Positions 9,650-17,608 of a DNA stretch of 64,000 nucleotides are shown one piece after another. The stretch is taken from assembly GCF_004138485.1 (NCBI RefSeq), contig NZ_RYEV01000003.1, positions 62,001-126,000 on the forward strand. Direction: 5' to 3'. Below the pieces are notes generated by a model. The model saw nothing but the letters and a program-made list of their open reading frames with translations, did no database searches and was not told the origin of the DNA. This DNA is from Peristeroidobacter soli. GTDB lineage: Bacteria; Pseudomonadota; Gammaproteobacteria; Steroidobacterales; Steroidobacteraceae. Position numbers and translations under genes: made by a program. How positions within the stretch are numbered: the stretch's first letter is position 1; each line of letters begins with the position of its first letter.

Positions 9650-10522
9650 ATGTCCGGCTTGCTTGCTCAAATGACTCAATCGAGCCAGACGCGGCTCGAA
9701 GAAGCGCGTGCGCGCGAATCCGAAAAGGCGTTGTGGGCGCGGGCCTGCGACATGCCGCCGGCGCCACCGCTGCGATTGTCGCCCGAGGGTTTCGACGTCA
9801 TCGCCGAGTGCAAATTGCATTCGCCTTCGGCGGGTGATTTATCCGCCAACACCAGCGACGTGGAAAGTCGCGTCACTGAATATGCCTGTGGTGGCGCGTG
9901 TGCGGTGTCCGTGCTCACTGAGCCGTTGCGATTCGGTGGCAAGCTCGAGCATCTGACCCAAGCCGCGCGCGTGCTCGCGCCTCACAACGTGCCGGTGATG
10001 CGCAAAGACTTTCTGATCGATCCTTATCAAGTGATCGAAGGTCGTGTGGCGGGCGCGGGCGGCGTGCTCGTCATCGTGCGCATGCTCGACAAGAGCCGCA
10101 TCACGGCGCTGCTCGACTGCGCGTGCATGTTGAAGATGTTCGTGCTGCTCGAAGCGTTCGACGCCGCCGATCTGCAGATCGCGCGCGAAGTGCTGGCGCT
10201 GCGACGAGGTCACGATGAGCAGATCCTGGTCGGGCTCAATTGCCGCGATCTCGACAAGCTCACGGTCGAGTTGTCGCGCTTGTCGGATCTCGCCGATAGC
10301 ATGCCGACCGGTTTTGCACCGGTGGCAGAGAGCGGCGTGAATACGCTCGAGGATGTGACGAAGATCGTGAGCCTCGGCTATCGCGTCGCTCTGATCGGCA
10401 CGACGCTGATGAAGGCGCCGCAGCCGCGAGAGTTGCTGGGCAAGATGCTCGCGACCGGGCGCCAGACCGCGATGGGTATGGCCACTCGCAAGCTGCGCAT
10501 CGCGAAGGGCGAAGTGAGCTGA
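9650..10522 (+). CDS. trpC: indole-3-glycerol phosphate synthase
   Basis: 290 aa (beta/alpha)8 barrel, starting 1 bp after the trpD stop. It closes the indole ring from carboxyphenylamino-deoxyribulose phosphate. Expected catalytic residues are visible: E53 and K55 in IAECKLHSPS, K119 in VMRKDF, E168 in VLLEAF, N197 in GLNCRDL, and E227-S228 in VAESGV. It is a stand-alone domain, not fused to TrpF. Two bases after its stop begins a 48-codon ORF that leads into trpF. Confidence 0.96.
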   Translation: MSGLLAQMTQSSQTRLEEARARESEKALWARACDMPPAPPLRLSPEGFDVIAECKLHSPSAGDLSANTSDVESRVTEYACGGACAVSVLTEPLRFGGKLEHLTQAARVLAPHNVPVMRKDFLIDPYQVIEGRVAGAGGVLVIVRMLDKSRITALLDCACMLKMFVLLEAFDAADLQIAREVLALRRGHDEQILVGLNCRDLDKLTVELSRLSDLADSMPTGFAPVAESGVNTLEDVTKIVSLGYRVALIGTTLMKAPQPRELLGKMLATGRQTAMGMATRKLRIAKGEVS

Positions 10523-10524
10523 GA

Positions 10525-10671
10525 ATGATGGCCGCACGACCCACAATGCTGGTACTCGACCGTTGCCTCGACGGTACGCGTCGCTGCCATCACGCAGGGC
10601 ACGACATCGCTGCCATCGACGGCGACCAGTGCATCCAGAAAATGGCGATCACGCACACGGTTGGGCTGTGA
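10525..10671 (+). CDS. small ORF between trpC and trpF, possibly coupled
   Basis: 48 codons, starting with two ATGs 2 bp after the trpC stop; its TGA overlaps the GTG start of trpF as GTGA. That fits the coupled spacing used throughout this operon. The peptide (MMAARPTMLVLDRCLDG at the start) has three cysteines and three histidines and resembles no family I recognise. No clear Shine-Dalgarno is present. It could be a real small protein, or a spacer ORF that merely carries ribosomes to trpF. Confidence 0.35.
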   Translation: MMAARPTMLVLDRCLDGTRRCHHAGHDIAAIDGDQCIQKMAITHTVGL

Positions 10672-11276
10672 GCGAGGGCATGTGGGTCAAGGTGTGTGGG
10701 TTGACTACGCCCGACGCTGTGGCAGCTGCAGTCGACGCAGGCGTGGACGCCGTCGGTTTCGTCTTCGCCGAGTCGAAGCGCCGGGTTACCGCTCAACAAG
10801 CGGCGGAGCTGGCGCGTGATGTGCCTCGGAACATCGTGCGAGTCGCGGTGATGTTGCATCCGTCGCAGACCGAGCTCGATGAGGTGTGGTCGCAGTTCCG
10901 GCCGGACGTTCTGCAAACGGACGCCGACGATCTCGCGACCTTGCGGATACCGGCGGACTTGAAAGTAACGCCGGTGTTTCGCGCCGGCCGCGAGCTGCCG
11001 ACGATGTTGCCGTCGCGGTTGCTGTTCGAAGGGCCGACCAGCGGCACGGGCGAGACGACGGATTGGTCGGCCGCCGCCAGGCTCGCGGCTCGCACACAAC
11101 TGATCTTGGCCGGCGGGCTGAAGCCGTCGAACGTTGCCGATGCGATCGCTGCGGCCAAGCCGTGGGGTGTCGATGTGAGCAGCGGTGTCGAGGCCCGGCC
11201 CGGTGTGAAGGATCCACAGAAGATTTATGACTTTGTCCGTATCGCAAGAGCGGCGGGCAGCGGAGCAGTGAAATGA
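10668..11276 (+). CDS. trpF: phosphoribosylanthranilate isomerase
   Basis: 202 aa from the GTG at 10668; an ATG at 10680 is an alternative. It catalyses the Amadori rearrangement between TrpD and TrpC. The catalytic Cys is C10 in VKVCGLTT. The general acid, an Asp in most homologues, aligns with E121 in LLFEGPTSGTGE when counted back from the conserved DW. The VDVSSGVEARPGVKD phosphate-binding end is normal. Coupled to trpB by an ATGA overlap. Confidence 0.94.
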   Translation: MSEGMWVKVCGLTTPDAVAAAVDAGVDAVGFVFAESKRRVTAQQAAELARDVPRNIVRVAVMLHPSQTELDEVWSQFRPDVLQTDADDLATLRIPADLKVTPVFRAGRELPTMLPSRLLFEGPTSGTGETTDWSAAARLAARTQLILAGGLKPSNVADAIAAAKPWGVDVSSGVEARPGVKDPQKIYDFVRIARAAGSGAVK

Positions 11277-12517
11277 AATATTCCTTGAGCAAGAGCGAAC
11301 AGCAGACGCTGATCGCCAACGTCCAGCAGGATGCCTATCCCGACGAGCGCGGCCGCTTCGGTCCCTTCGGCGGTCGCTATGTACCGGAGACGCTGGTGCC
11401 AGCGCTCAACCGGTTGCAGGTAGGGGTGGACAAATATCTGCACGATCCGGAGTTCCTGCGCGAATTTCACGACGAGCTGCATAATTGGGTCGGTCGCGCC
11501 ACGCCGCTGACCTTCGCGCGCACGCTGTCGGAGAAGTGGGGCGCTGAGGTCTGGTTGAAGCGTGAAGATCTCGCGCACACCGGCGCGCACAAGATCAACA
11601 ACTCCATCGGCCAGGTGCTGCTGGCGAAGAAACTCGGCGCGAAGCGAGTGATCGCCGAGACTGGCGCGGGTCAACATGGGGTTGCATCGGCTGCCGCGTG
11701 CGCACGGCTCGGCATGCCGTGCACCGTGTATATGGGCTCGGTCGACATGGAGCGTCAGGCGCCGAACGTCGGCCGCATGAAGTTGCTCGGTGCGACGGTC
11801 GTTCCGGTTACCAGTGGCGACAAAACTCTGCGCGCTGCTGTCGACGAGGCGCTGCGTGATTGGGTGTCCGATCCGAACGGCACGTATTACTGCCTGGGCT
11901 CGGCCATCGGCCCACATCCCTATCCTTACATCGTGCGTGAGCTGCAGTCGGTCATCGGCCGCGAGGCTCGCGTGCAGATTCTCGAGCGCACCGGCAAGTT
12001 GCCCGACCTCGTGGTCGCGTGCGTCGGCGGCGGCTCGAATGCGATCGGCATGTTTCATCCGTTCGTCAAAGACAAAGACGTGCAGATGCTGGGCCTCGAA
12101 GCGGGCGGCATCGGCGCGGGGCTCGGCCAGAATGCGGCGTCCATCGCCTACGGCACCCCGGGCGTCCTGCAAGGGTGCTTCTCGTTGTTGTTACAGGACG
12201 AGAACGGTCAGATTCAGGAAACCCATTCCGTGTCGGCCGGTCTCGACTATCCCGGTGTCGGTCCGGAGCATGCACTGCTCGCGAGCATCGAGCGCGTGAA
12301 GTATGAAGCCGTGAACGACGACGACGCGCTCGCCGCGTTGGCTGAGTGTTGCGCGGCCGAAGGCATTCTGCCCGCGATCGAATCGTCGCATGCGCTGGCC
12401 GGCGCGAAACGTTACGCCCTCGCCAATCCAGGCAAGCGCATTCTGATCGCGCTCTCCGGTCGCGGCGACAAAGACATGCCGACGCTGCAACGTACTCTGT
12501 TGAAGGATGTGCTCTGA
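11273..12517 (+). CDS. trpB: tryptophan synthase beta chain
   Basis: 414 aa; ATG overlaps the trpF stop. It condenses indole (channelled from TrpA) with serine using pyridoxal phosphate. The PLP lysine is K107 in HTGAHKINN, the catalytic Glu is in AETGAGQHG, and the GGGSNAIG phosphate cradle is intact. It has the normal TrpB1 length. The stop overlaps the trpA start (TGATG). Confidence 0.98.
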   Translation: MKYSLSKSEQQTLIANVQQDAYPDERGRFGPFGGRYVPETLVPALNRLQVGVDKYLHDPEFLREFHDELHNWVGRATPLTFARTLSEKWGAEVWLKREDLAHTGAHKINNSIGQVLLAKKLGAKRVIAETGAGQHGVASAAACARLGMPCTVYMGSVDMERQAPNVGRMKLLGATVVPVTSGDKTLRAAVDEALRDWVSDPNGTYYCLGSAIGPHPYPYIVRELQSVIGREARVQILERTGKLPDLVVACVGGGSNAIGMFHPFVKDKDVQMLGLEAGGIGAGLGQNAASIAYGTPGVLQGCFSLLLQDENGQIQETHSVSAGLDYPGVGPEHALLASIERVKYEAVNDDDALAALAECCAAEGILPAIESSHALAGAKRYALANPGKRILIALSGRGDKDMPTLQRTLLKDVL

Positions 12518-13287
12518 TGCCCGCTCGTGATTCCATCAGCACCGCGATTCGCAACCGGCGCGCCACGGGTCAGCCGGCGCTGATTGCTTACATCACCGCG
12601 GGCTTTCCCAAAAAGGAAGGTTTCATTCAGCAGCTGAACGCGGTCGGCGCCGTGGCCGATGTCGTCGAAGTCGGTGTGCCGTTCACCGATCCGATGGCCG
12701 ACGGCACGACCATTCAGCGTTCCAGTCGGGCCGCTCTGGAGCAGGGCGTGTCGTTGCGCTGGATCCTGCAAGAACTGACCCGTGCGGAAGTGAAGCCGCA
12801 GGCGCCGTTGTTGTTGATGAGCTATCTGAATCCGTTGCTCGCCTATGGCATCGGCAAGTTGCCCGAGGACGCGGCGCGCGCCGGCATCGCGGGCTTCATC
12901 GTTCCCGATCTGCCGTTCGAAGAAAGCCACGAGTTGCGTAACGCGCTGGATGCGCGCGGTCTGGCGCTCGTTCAGTTTGTGACACCGGTGACTCCGACCG
13001 AACGCATGCAGATGCTGACCGCGGGCAGCGGCGGTTTCATTTATGCGGTCACCATGACAGGCACGACCGGCAAGAACGTGGCCGTCCCTGAAGAAGTGTT
13101 GCAATACTTCGAACGGGTCAAAAAGATTTCGCCAGTGCCGGTGTGCGCGGGCTTCGGCATTCGCAGTCGTGAGCAAGTGCAGCGGCTGGCGCCGTTCATC
13201 GATGGCGCGATCGTCGGCTCCGCGCTGGTGGAAGTACTGGAGCGCGGCGAAGATCCCGCGAAATTTCTGCGCTCGTTACGCGAGTAA
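12517..13287 (+). CDS. trpA: tryptophan synthase alpha chain
   Basis: 256 aa from the ATG at 12517, overlapping the trpB stop by one base. It cleaves indole-3-glycerol phosphate to indole, which passes to TrpB. The catalytic pair is E51 and D62 in VVEVGVPFTDPMADG. The flexible loop is YAVTMTGTTGKN, and the phosphate site is GFGIRSREQV/GAIVGSAL. It is the last gene of the operon. Confidence 0.97.
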   Translation: MPARDSISTAIRNRRATGQPALIAYITAGFPKKEGFIQQLNAVGAVADVVEVGVPFTDPMADGTTIQRSSRAALEQGVSLRWILQELTRAEVKPQAPLLLMSYLNPLLAYGIGKLPEDAARAGIAGFIVPDLPFEESHELRNALDARGLALVQFVTPVTPTERMQMLTAGSGGFIYAVTMTGTTGKNVAVPEEVLQYFERVKKISPVPVCAGFGIRSREQVQRLAPFIDGAIVGSALVEVLERGEDPAKFLRSLRE

Positions 13288-13342
13288 GCAGCTCGTCGGC
13301 ACTGTCGTGCGCGAGAGACGGTAAATATTTCCAACAAATGAA

Positions 13343-13375
13343 CGCGCCGCTACGTTCAAATGACGCAGCGGCGCG
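13343..13375 (+). terminator. hairpin downstream of trpA
   Basis: A 9-bp GC stem (CGCGCCGCT at 13343-13351 with AGCGGCGCG at 13367-13375) lies 55 bp after the trpA stop. No T-run follows, so it may only stabilise the 3' end or act with Rho. Confidence 0.4.
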
Positions 13376-13450
13376 ATGGGTCCATGGTTCACTTGCGCTG
13401 CAGCCGCGACTCCAGGAACAATCTGCCAAACGATGATGTGGGCGGGAGTG

Positions 13451-13801
13451 ATGGCGTCGAAGTCTCCAGGTTTTTTCGCAGGGCTGTTCGGGGCCAAGAA
13501 AGCCCCTGAGCAAGCTCGTCCGGCTACCCAGAACAATCCTTATCACGCTGTGTCGGTGCTGCCCGGCACCGATGCCTGCGCCGCTGCGTATCGATTCTCC
13601 GGCCAGCGTTTCCTGTCACGACAAGCGCCGCGCTTGCCGCTACCCAGCTGTGATGCAGCGACTTGCGCCTGCCGGTTCAAACATCACAAGGATCGTCGCT
13701 CCGGGCCGCGCCGTAACAGCGATATCGGCATGGTGATGGCGGGATTTTCAGGACACGAGCGCCGCCAGACGCGCGGCCGCCGCTCTACCGATCGTTACTA
13801 G
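13451..13801 (+). CDS. conserved small protein with Cys-rich CxCRxxHHKDRR motif
   Basis: 116 aa from the ATG at 13451, which has GGGAG just upstream; an earlier ATG at 13376 lacks this. The core reads NPYHAVSVLPGTDACAAAY, then RFLSRQAPRLPLPSC and CACRFKHHKDRRSGPRR, a pattern I associate with a widespread uncharacterised proteobacterial small protein. The clustered cysteines and histidines suggest metal binding (inference). The 3' end overlaps the convergent GGDEF-EAL gene by 17 bp. Confidence 0.7.
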   Translation: MASKSPGFFAGLFGAKKAPEQARPATQNNPYHAVSVLPGTDACAAAYRFSGQRFLSRQAPRLPLPSCDAATCACRFKHHKDRRSGPRRNSDIGMVMAGFSGHERRQTRGRRSTDRY

Positions 13802-15281
13802 CGCTTTCCGGCGAGAACGCTGACAGGCGGCTCTGCGTACGGAGCATGTCCTCTTCGGTCAGCTCCGGAAGATCGGCGCGCAGCTTCAGCAACAGCGCTT
13901 CGAACGCCGCGGCCGGCACTGCCGGGCTACAGAAGAATCCTTGATATTGATCGCAGCCCAACTCGCGCAAATAGCCGAGTTGCTCGGCGGTTTCGACTCC
14001 TTCCGCCACGACTCGCAGTCGCAAGTTGTGGGCAAGCGAGATGATGGCTTTGACGATGGAGGCGTCGTCCGGGCTGGACATCAGATCGCGCACGAAGCTG
14101 CGATCGATCTTGAGCTTGTCGAGCGGGAAGCGCCGCAGATAACTCAAGCTGGAATAGCCGGTGCCGAAATCGTCGATGGAAATGTGCACGCCCATGGTGC
14201 TCAGGAATTCCAGGGTCGATGCCGACTTCTCGGCGTCGTCCATGATGGCGCTTTCGGTGAGCTCGAGCTCCAGATAACCGGGCTGCAGTTGCGCCTCGTC
14301 GAGCGCCGAGCGAACCACGGCGACCAGATCGACGTGCCGGAACTGCTTGGCCGAAAGATTCACCGCCACGCGCACCGGCGACATTCCTGAATCGATCCAC
14401 GCACGCACCTGCCGGCAGGATTCGCGCAGCACCCATTCACCGATCTGCACGATCAGTCCGGTGTCCTCGGCAATGGGAATGAAAGCATTCGGCGGCACCA
14501 GCCCTCGCGTGGGATGACGCCAGCGGAGCAGCGCCTCGGCGCTACGAATGCGATTGGTGCCGATGTCGACTTTGGGCTGATAGTGCAGCTCCAACTGGCC
14601 CAGTTCGATCGCGCGACGCAGATCGTTTTCCAGCGCCACGCGCTCGTCCGCGGCATTCGACATTTCCAGCGCATAGAAACGATAGCTGCCGCGGGTCGCC
14701 GCTTTCGCGCTGCGCAGTGCCATCTCCGCCCGGCGCAGTAAGACGTCGAAAGTCTCGCCGTCGAGCGGGTACATGCTGACGCCCATGGTCAGCGAGGTGT
14801 GAATATCGAACGACGCAATCACGAACGGCTCGCGCACTGCCTCGGTGATCTTGTTGACCAGCGTTTCGGCTTCGCGCGGGCCCTTCAAGTCGCGGGCAAT
14901 GATGGTGAACTCGTCGCCCGCCAGTCGAGCGAGGACGTTGTTGTAGCCGAGCACGCCCTGCAGCCGCTGCGAGAGCGCGAGCAGCAGTTCATCGCCAGCC
15001 TGGTGGCCGAGGGAGTCGTTGAGGGGTTTGAGGCGGTCAACGTTCAGGACGATGACGGCGAATTCATTGCCGCTGTTCTTGGCCTCGACAATGGCCTGGG
15101 CGGCCACTGCGGCCGCGGCGCGTCGGGTGGGCAGGCCGGTCAGGTAATCGGCGCCGTCGCGCCGGCGCAGGACCCGCTCCCGATGCAGCTGGATCGCAAA
15201 CCAGGTGGCAATGGCCGTCGGTGCCACGAGGATTGCGAGCAACGGCAAATACGCCAACCAGTATTGAAAGGTCCCTTGCAT
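13785..15281 (-). CDS. membrane-anchored GGDEF-EAL cyclic-di-GMP protein
   Basis: 498 aa. One N-terminal membrane helix (about residues 8-30), then a GGDEF domain whose signature is A121-G-D-E-F125, and an EAL domain from about residue 220. The EAL part keeps the EALLRW (249-254), VNLSAKQF, ELTESAIMDD, DDFGTGYSSLSYLRRF and EGVET motifs, so phosphodiesterase activity is expected. The Ala in the first signature position leaves cyclase activity uncertain; it may be a GTP-sensing module. There is no periplasmic sensor domain, so its input is unclear. Divergent from the LOG gene. Confidence 0.9.
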   Translation of the reverse strand: MQGTFQYWLAYLPLLAILVAPTAIATWFAIQLHRERVLRRRDGADYLTGLPTRRAAAAVAAQAIVEAKNSGNEFAVIVLNVDRLKPLNDSLGHQAGDELLLALSQRLQGVLGYNNVLARLAGDEFTIIARDLKGPREAETLVNKITEAVREPFVIASFDIHTSLTMGVSMYPLDGETFDVLLRRAEMALRSAKAATRGSYRFYALEMSNAADERVALENDLRRAIELGQLELHYQPKVDIGTNRIRSAEALLRWRHPTRGLVPPNAFIPIAEDTGLIVQIGEWVLRESCRQVRAWIDSGMSPVRVAVNLSAKQFRHVDLVAVVRSALDEAQLQPGYLELELTESAIMDDAEKSASTLEFLSTMGVHISIDDFGTGYSSLSYLRRFPLDKLKIDRSFVRDLMSSPDDASIVKAIISLAHNLRLRVVAEGVETAEQLGYLRELGCDQYQGFFCSPAVPAAAFEALLLKLRADLPELTEEDMLRTQSRLSAFSPESASNDR

Positions 15282-15458
15282 GTAGACAAAAAGTCATCCT
15301 GCCCCGCCTGCCGCGAGACGTCTGTTGAACATATCGGGCACGGACCCCGCGGCTTGAGCGCCCTGAGCCCAAAGAACACCGACAGCCATCGTCCAAGTGA
15401 CGAAGTGTGCGCCGGTTCGCACCGCTCGTCGTCTCGATTAACGTAATGCCACCTCGGT

Positions 15459-15464
15459 TAGAAT
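15459..15464 (+). promoter_or_regulatory. -10 element, possible leaderless start for the LOG gene
   Basis: TAGAAT ends 6 bases before the ATG at 15471, placing the predicted transcript start on the A of the start codon. No Shine-Dalgarno is visible and the -35 region is weak. Confidence 0.45.
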
Positions 15465-15470
15465 CGTGGC

Positions 15471-16031
15471 ATGCACTCCATTTGTGTGTTTTGTGGTTCC
15501 AGCCCCGGCAGCCGTCCCGACTACAGGGACCTGGCCCACGAGACCGGTCGCCTGATCGCCGAGCGGGGGCTGACGCTGGTTTACGGCGGCGGCAAGGCGG
15601 GGCTGATGGGGGTGCTCGCGGACGCGGCGCTGGCGGCTGGCGGGCGGGTCATCGGGATCATTCCCCAGATGCTGCTGGATCGGGAAGTGGGCCACACCGG
15701 GCTGACGGACCTGCGCGTTGTCAGAACTTTGTCGGAGCGAAAATTCCAGATGGGCGTGTTGTCCGACGCCTTTCTGAGCCTGCCTGGCGGCATCGGCACC
15801 ATGGATGAGCTGTTCGAGGCCTGGAGCTGGAGCCAGCTCGGACTCCATACCAAGCCGAGCGGCCTGCTGAACTTCCAGGGCTATTACGACCCCCTGGTCC
15901 AGTTTCTGGACCTGACCGTCACCGAGGGCTTTCAGCGGCCACAGCATCGGGCGGCGCTGCTGGTCGGGACCGAGGTCGGGCCGCTGCTCGATCAGCTGCA
16001 GGCCGCCGCCCAGAGCGCTCCGGCGCCATAA
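15471..16031 (+). CDS. LOG family Rossmann protein (nucleoside 5'-monophosphate phosphoribohydrolase)
   Basis: 186 aa TIGR00730-type protein. CGSSPGS at the N-terminus, VYGGGKAGLMG, and PGGIGTMDE (residues 105-113) are the family signature; the last one binds nucleotide and carries the catalytic Glu. Plant and bacterial relatives cleave cytokinin riboside monophosphates or AMP to the base and ribose 5-phosphate. In a bacterium without known cytokinin genes nearby, purine nucleotide salvage or clean-up is as likely. It may be translated from a leaderless mRNA. Confidence 0.9.
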   Translation: MHSICVFCGSSPGSRPDYRDLAHETGRLIAERGLTLVYGGGKAGLMGVLADAALAAGGRVIGIIPQMLLDREVGHTGLTDLRVVRTLSERKFQMGVLSDAFLSLPGGIGTMDELFEAWSWSQLGLHTKPSGLLNFQGYYDPLVQFLDLTVTEGFQRPQHRAALLVGTEVGPLLDQLQAAAQSAPAP

Positions 16032-16111
16032 TCCTGCTGCCACCTCTCTCCTTGACACTGATCCGCCTCGCCTGCAGCCTTCGGGCCGCTCATCGACCCT
16101 AGAGGATCTCC

Positions 16112-16483
16112 ATGTTCCGAACCATGCTCCAGGCCAAGCTGCACCGGGTGCGCGTGACTCAAGCCGATCTCGATTACGAGGGTTCGTGTGGCATCGATGA
16201 AGGGCTGCTGGAGGCGTCCGGGCTCCGGGAAAATCAGTACATCGAGCTGTATAACGTCAACAACGGCGAGCGCTTCTCGACCTACATCATCAAGGCGCCC
16301 CGCGGCTCCGGTGCGATCTCGCTGAACGGCGCGGCCGCCCGCCGGGCGATGGTCGGCGATCTGCTGATCATCTGTGCGTACTCGCAATACTCGGAGGCCG
16401 AAGTGGAGCAGCATCAGCCCATCGTCGTGCTGGTCGACGAACACAACCAGCCCCGCGTGAAACCGCTGCGGGCCGCGTCTTAA
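16112..16483 (+). CDS. panD: aspartate 1-decarboxylase (pro-enzyme)
   Basis: 123 aa, with AGAGGA before the ATG. It decarboxylates aspartate to beta-alanine for pantothenate and CoA. The self-cleavage site is G24-S25 in YEGSCGID, which yields the pyruvoyl cofactor. Other family residues ([42 protein letters not shown]) are intact. No panC or panB is adjacent. Confidence 0.97.
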   Translation: MFRTMLQAKLHRVRVTQADLDYEGSCGIDEGLLEASGLRENQYIELYNVNNGERFSTYIIKAPRGSGAISLNGAAARRAMVGDLLIICAYSQYSEAEVEQHQPIVVLVDEHNQPRVKPLRAAS

Positions 16484-16495
16484 GGCGCCGTCCGC

Positions 16496-17146
16496 ATGGA
16501 GCTGGTCACCTGGTTCATCGATTTCATTCTGCATCTCGATAAACATCTCATCGAGCTGATCGCCGATTATTCCTACTGGATCTACGCGATCCTGTTCCTG
16601 ATCATCTTTTGCGAGACCGGCGTGGTGGTGACGCCGATTCTTCCCGGCGACTCGCTGTTGTTTGCTCTGGGTGCATTGGCGGCCGTCGATACCACCGGCA
16701 CCTTGAATGCGCCGGCGTTATGGGCGCTGCTGATGGTGGCCGCGTGGCTCGGCGATGCCACCAATTTTCGTATCGGCCGGGCGGTGGGGCCCAAGGCGTT
16801 CAGCGGCACCATTCCGTGGCTGAAGAAGGAATATCTGGATCGGACGCACGCGTTCTATGAGAAGTACGGCGGCAAGACCATCGTGCTGGCGCGCTTCGTG
16901 CCGATCGTGCGGACGTTCGCGCCGTTCGTGGCAGGCGTCGGCGACATGAATCGAGCGAAGTTCTTCACCTATAACCTGCTGGGCGGGTTCCTGTGGGTGT
17001 CGATCTTCATCTGGGGCGGTTACCTGTTCGGTAACGTGCCGCTGATCAAGGAAAACTTCGGCATCGTCACGATTGCGATCATCGTGATCTCGGTGCTGCC
17101 GGTGGTGTGGGAGCTGATCCGGCCGAACAAACCGGCCGGCGCGTAA
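16496..17146 (+). CDS. DedA family inner-membrane protein
   Basis: 216 aa, 12 bp after panD and probably co-transcribed. Five or six hydrophobic segments; the family markers ETGVVVTPILPGDSLLF, the G(D)xxxFRIGR segment and FVPIVRTFAPFVAGVG are present, including the conserved Arg and Pro of the re-entrant loops. DedA proteins take part in membrane phospholipid recycling and proton-motive-force homeostasis (family knowledge). A 13-bp direct repeat spans its stop codon (17133-17145 and 17156-17168). Confidence 0.93.
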   Translation: MELVTWFIDFILHLDKHLIELIADYSYWIYAILFLIIFCETGVVVTPILPGDSLLFALGALAAVDTTGTLNAPALWALLMVAAWLGDATNFRIGRAVGPKAFSGTIPWLKKEYLDRTHAFYEKYGGKTIVLARFVPIVRTFAPFVAGVGDMNRAKFFTYNLLGGFLWVSIFIWGGYLFGNVPLIKENFGIVTIAIIVISVLPVVWELIRPNKPAGA

Positions 17147-17219
17147 CGTGGCCTGCGGCCGGCGCGTACCGGACCGCATGGGATGAGTTTGACGGGGCGC
17201 GGCCCAGGGGCTAGCATTT

Positions 17220-17268
17220 TGGTCCATTAACGGATCATATTTGCCAGATATGGTCCAAGCATGGATCA
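17220..17268 (+). promoter_or_regulatory. two HipB-type operators upstream of and over the hipB start
   Basis: Two copies of TGGTCC-N6-GGATCA: O1 at 17220-17237 and O2 at 17251-17268. Their centres are 31 bp apart, close to three helical turns. O2 covers the hipB start codon at 17261. The arms resemble the TATCC/GGATA arms of the E. coli HipB operators. Confidence 0.75.
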
Positions 17269-17608
17269 AACTGTGCCCAAACCCAAGGTACGTCCCTTCT
17301 CCCGAATCGGCCGGCAGGCCATCACCCTGCTGGGCCAGCGGATCAAACTTGCTCGCAAACAGCGCCGGATGACGGCGCAAGAGCTCGCGGATCGAGCGGG
17401 GATTTCCCGCGGCTTGGTTCAGCGAATCGAAAAAGGCGATCCGGGGTGTCAGATCGGAGCGGTGTTCGAGACGGCTGCGATCCTCGGAGTTCCGCTCTTC
17501 GATGCGGATACCGCCGCCTTGAAAGCGCGGATCAAACGCACCAACGAAGAGATTGCGTTGCTGCCGGCTCATACGCACGTCCGCAAGAAGGTTGAGGATG
17601 CCTTCTAA
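17261..17608 (+). CDS. hipB: HipB-like XRE antitoxin/repressor
   Basis: 115 aa. After a basic N-terminus, residues about 23-80 form an XRE helix-turn-helix (LGQRIKLARKQRRMTAQELA, then AGISRGLVQRIEKGDP). The C-terminal helix (KARIKRTNEEIALL) is the likely toxin contact. It should neutralise the HipA kinase and repress its own promoter through the two operators that flank and cover its start codon. It overlaps hipA by 11 bp. Confidence 0.88.
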   Translation: MDQTVPKPKVRPFSRIGRQAITLLGQRIKLARKQRRMTAQELADRAGISRGLVQRIEKGDPGCQIGAVFETAAILGVPLFDADTAALKARIKRTNEEIALLPAHTHVRKKVEDAF

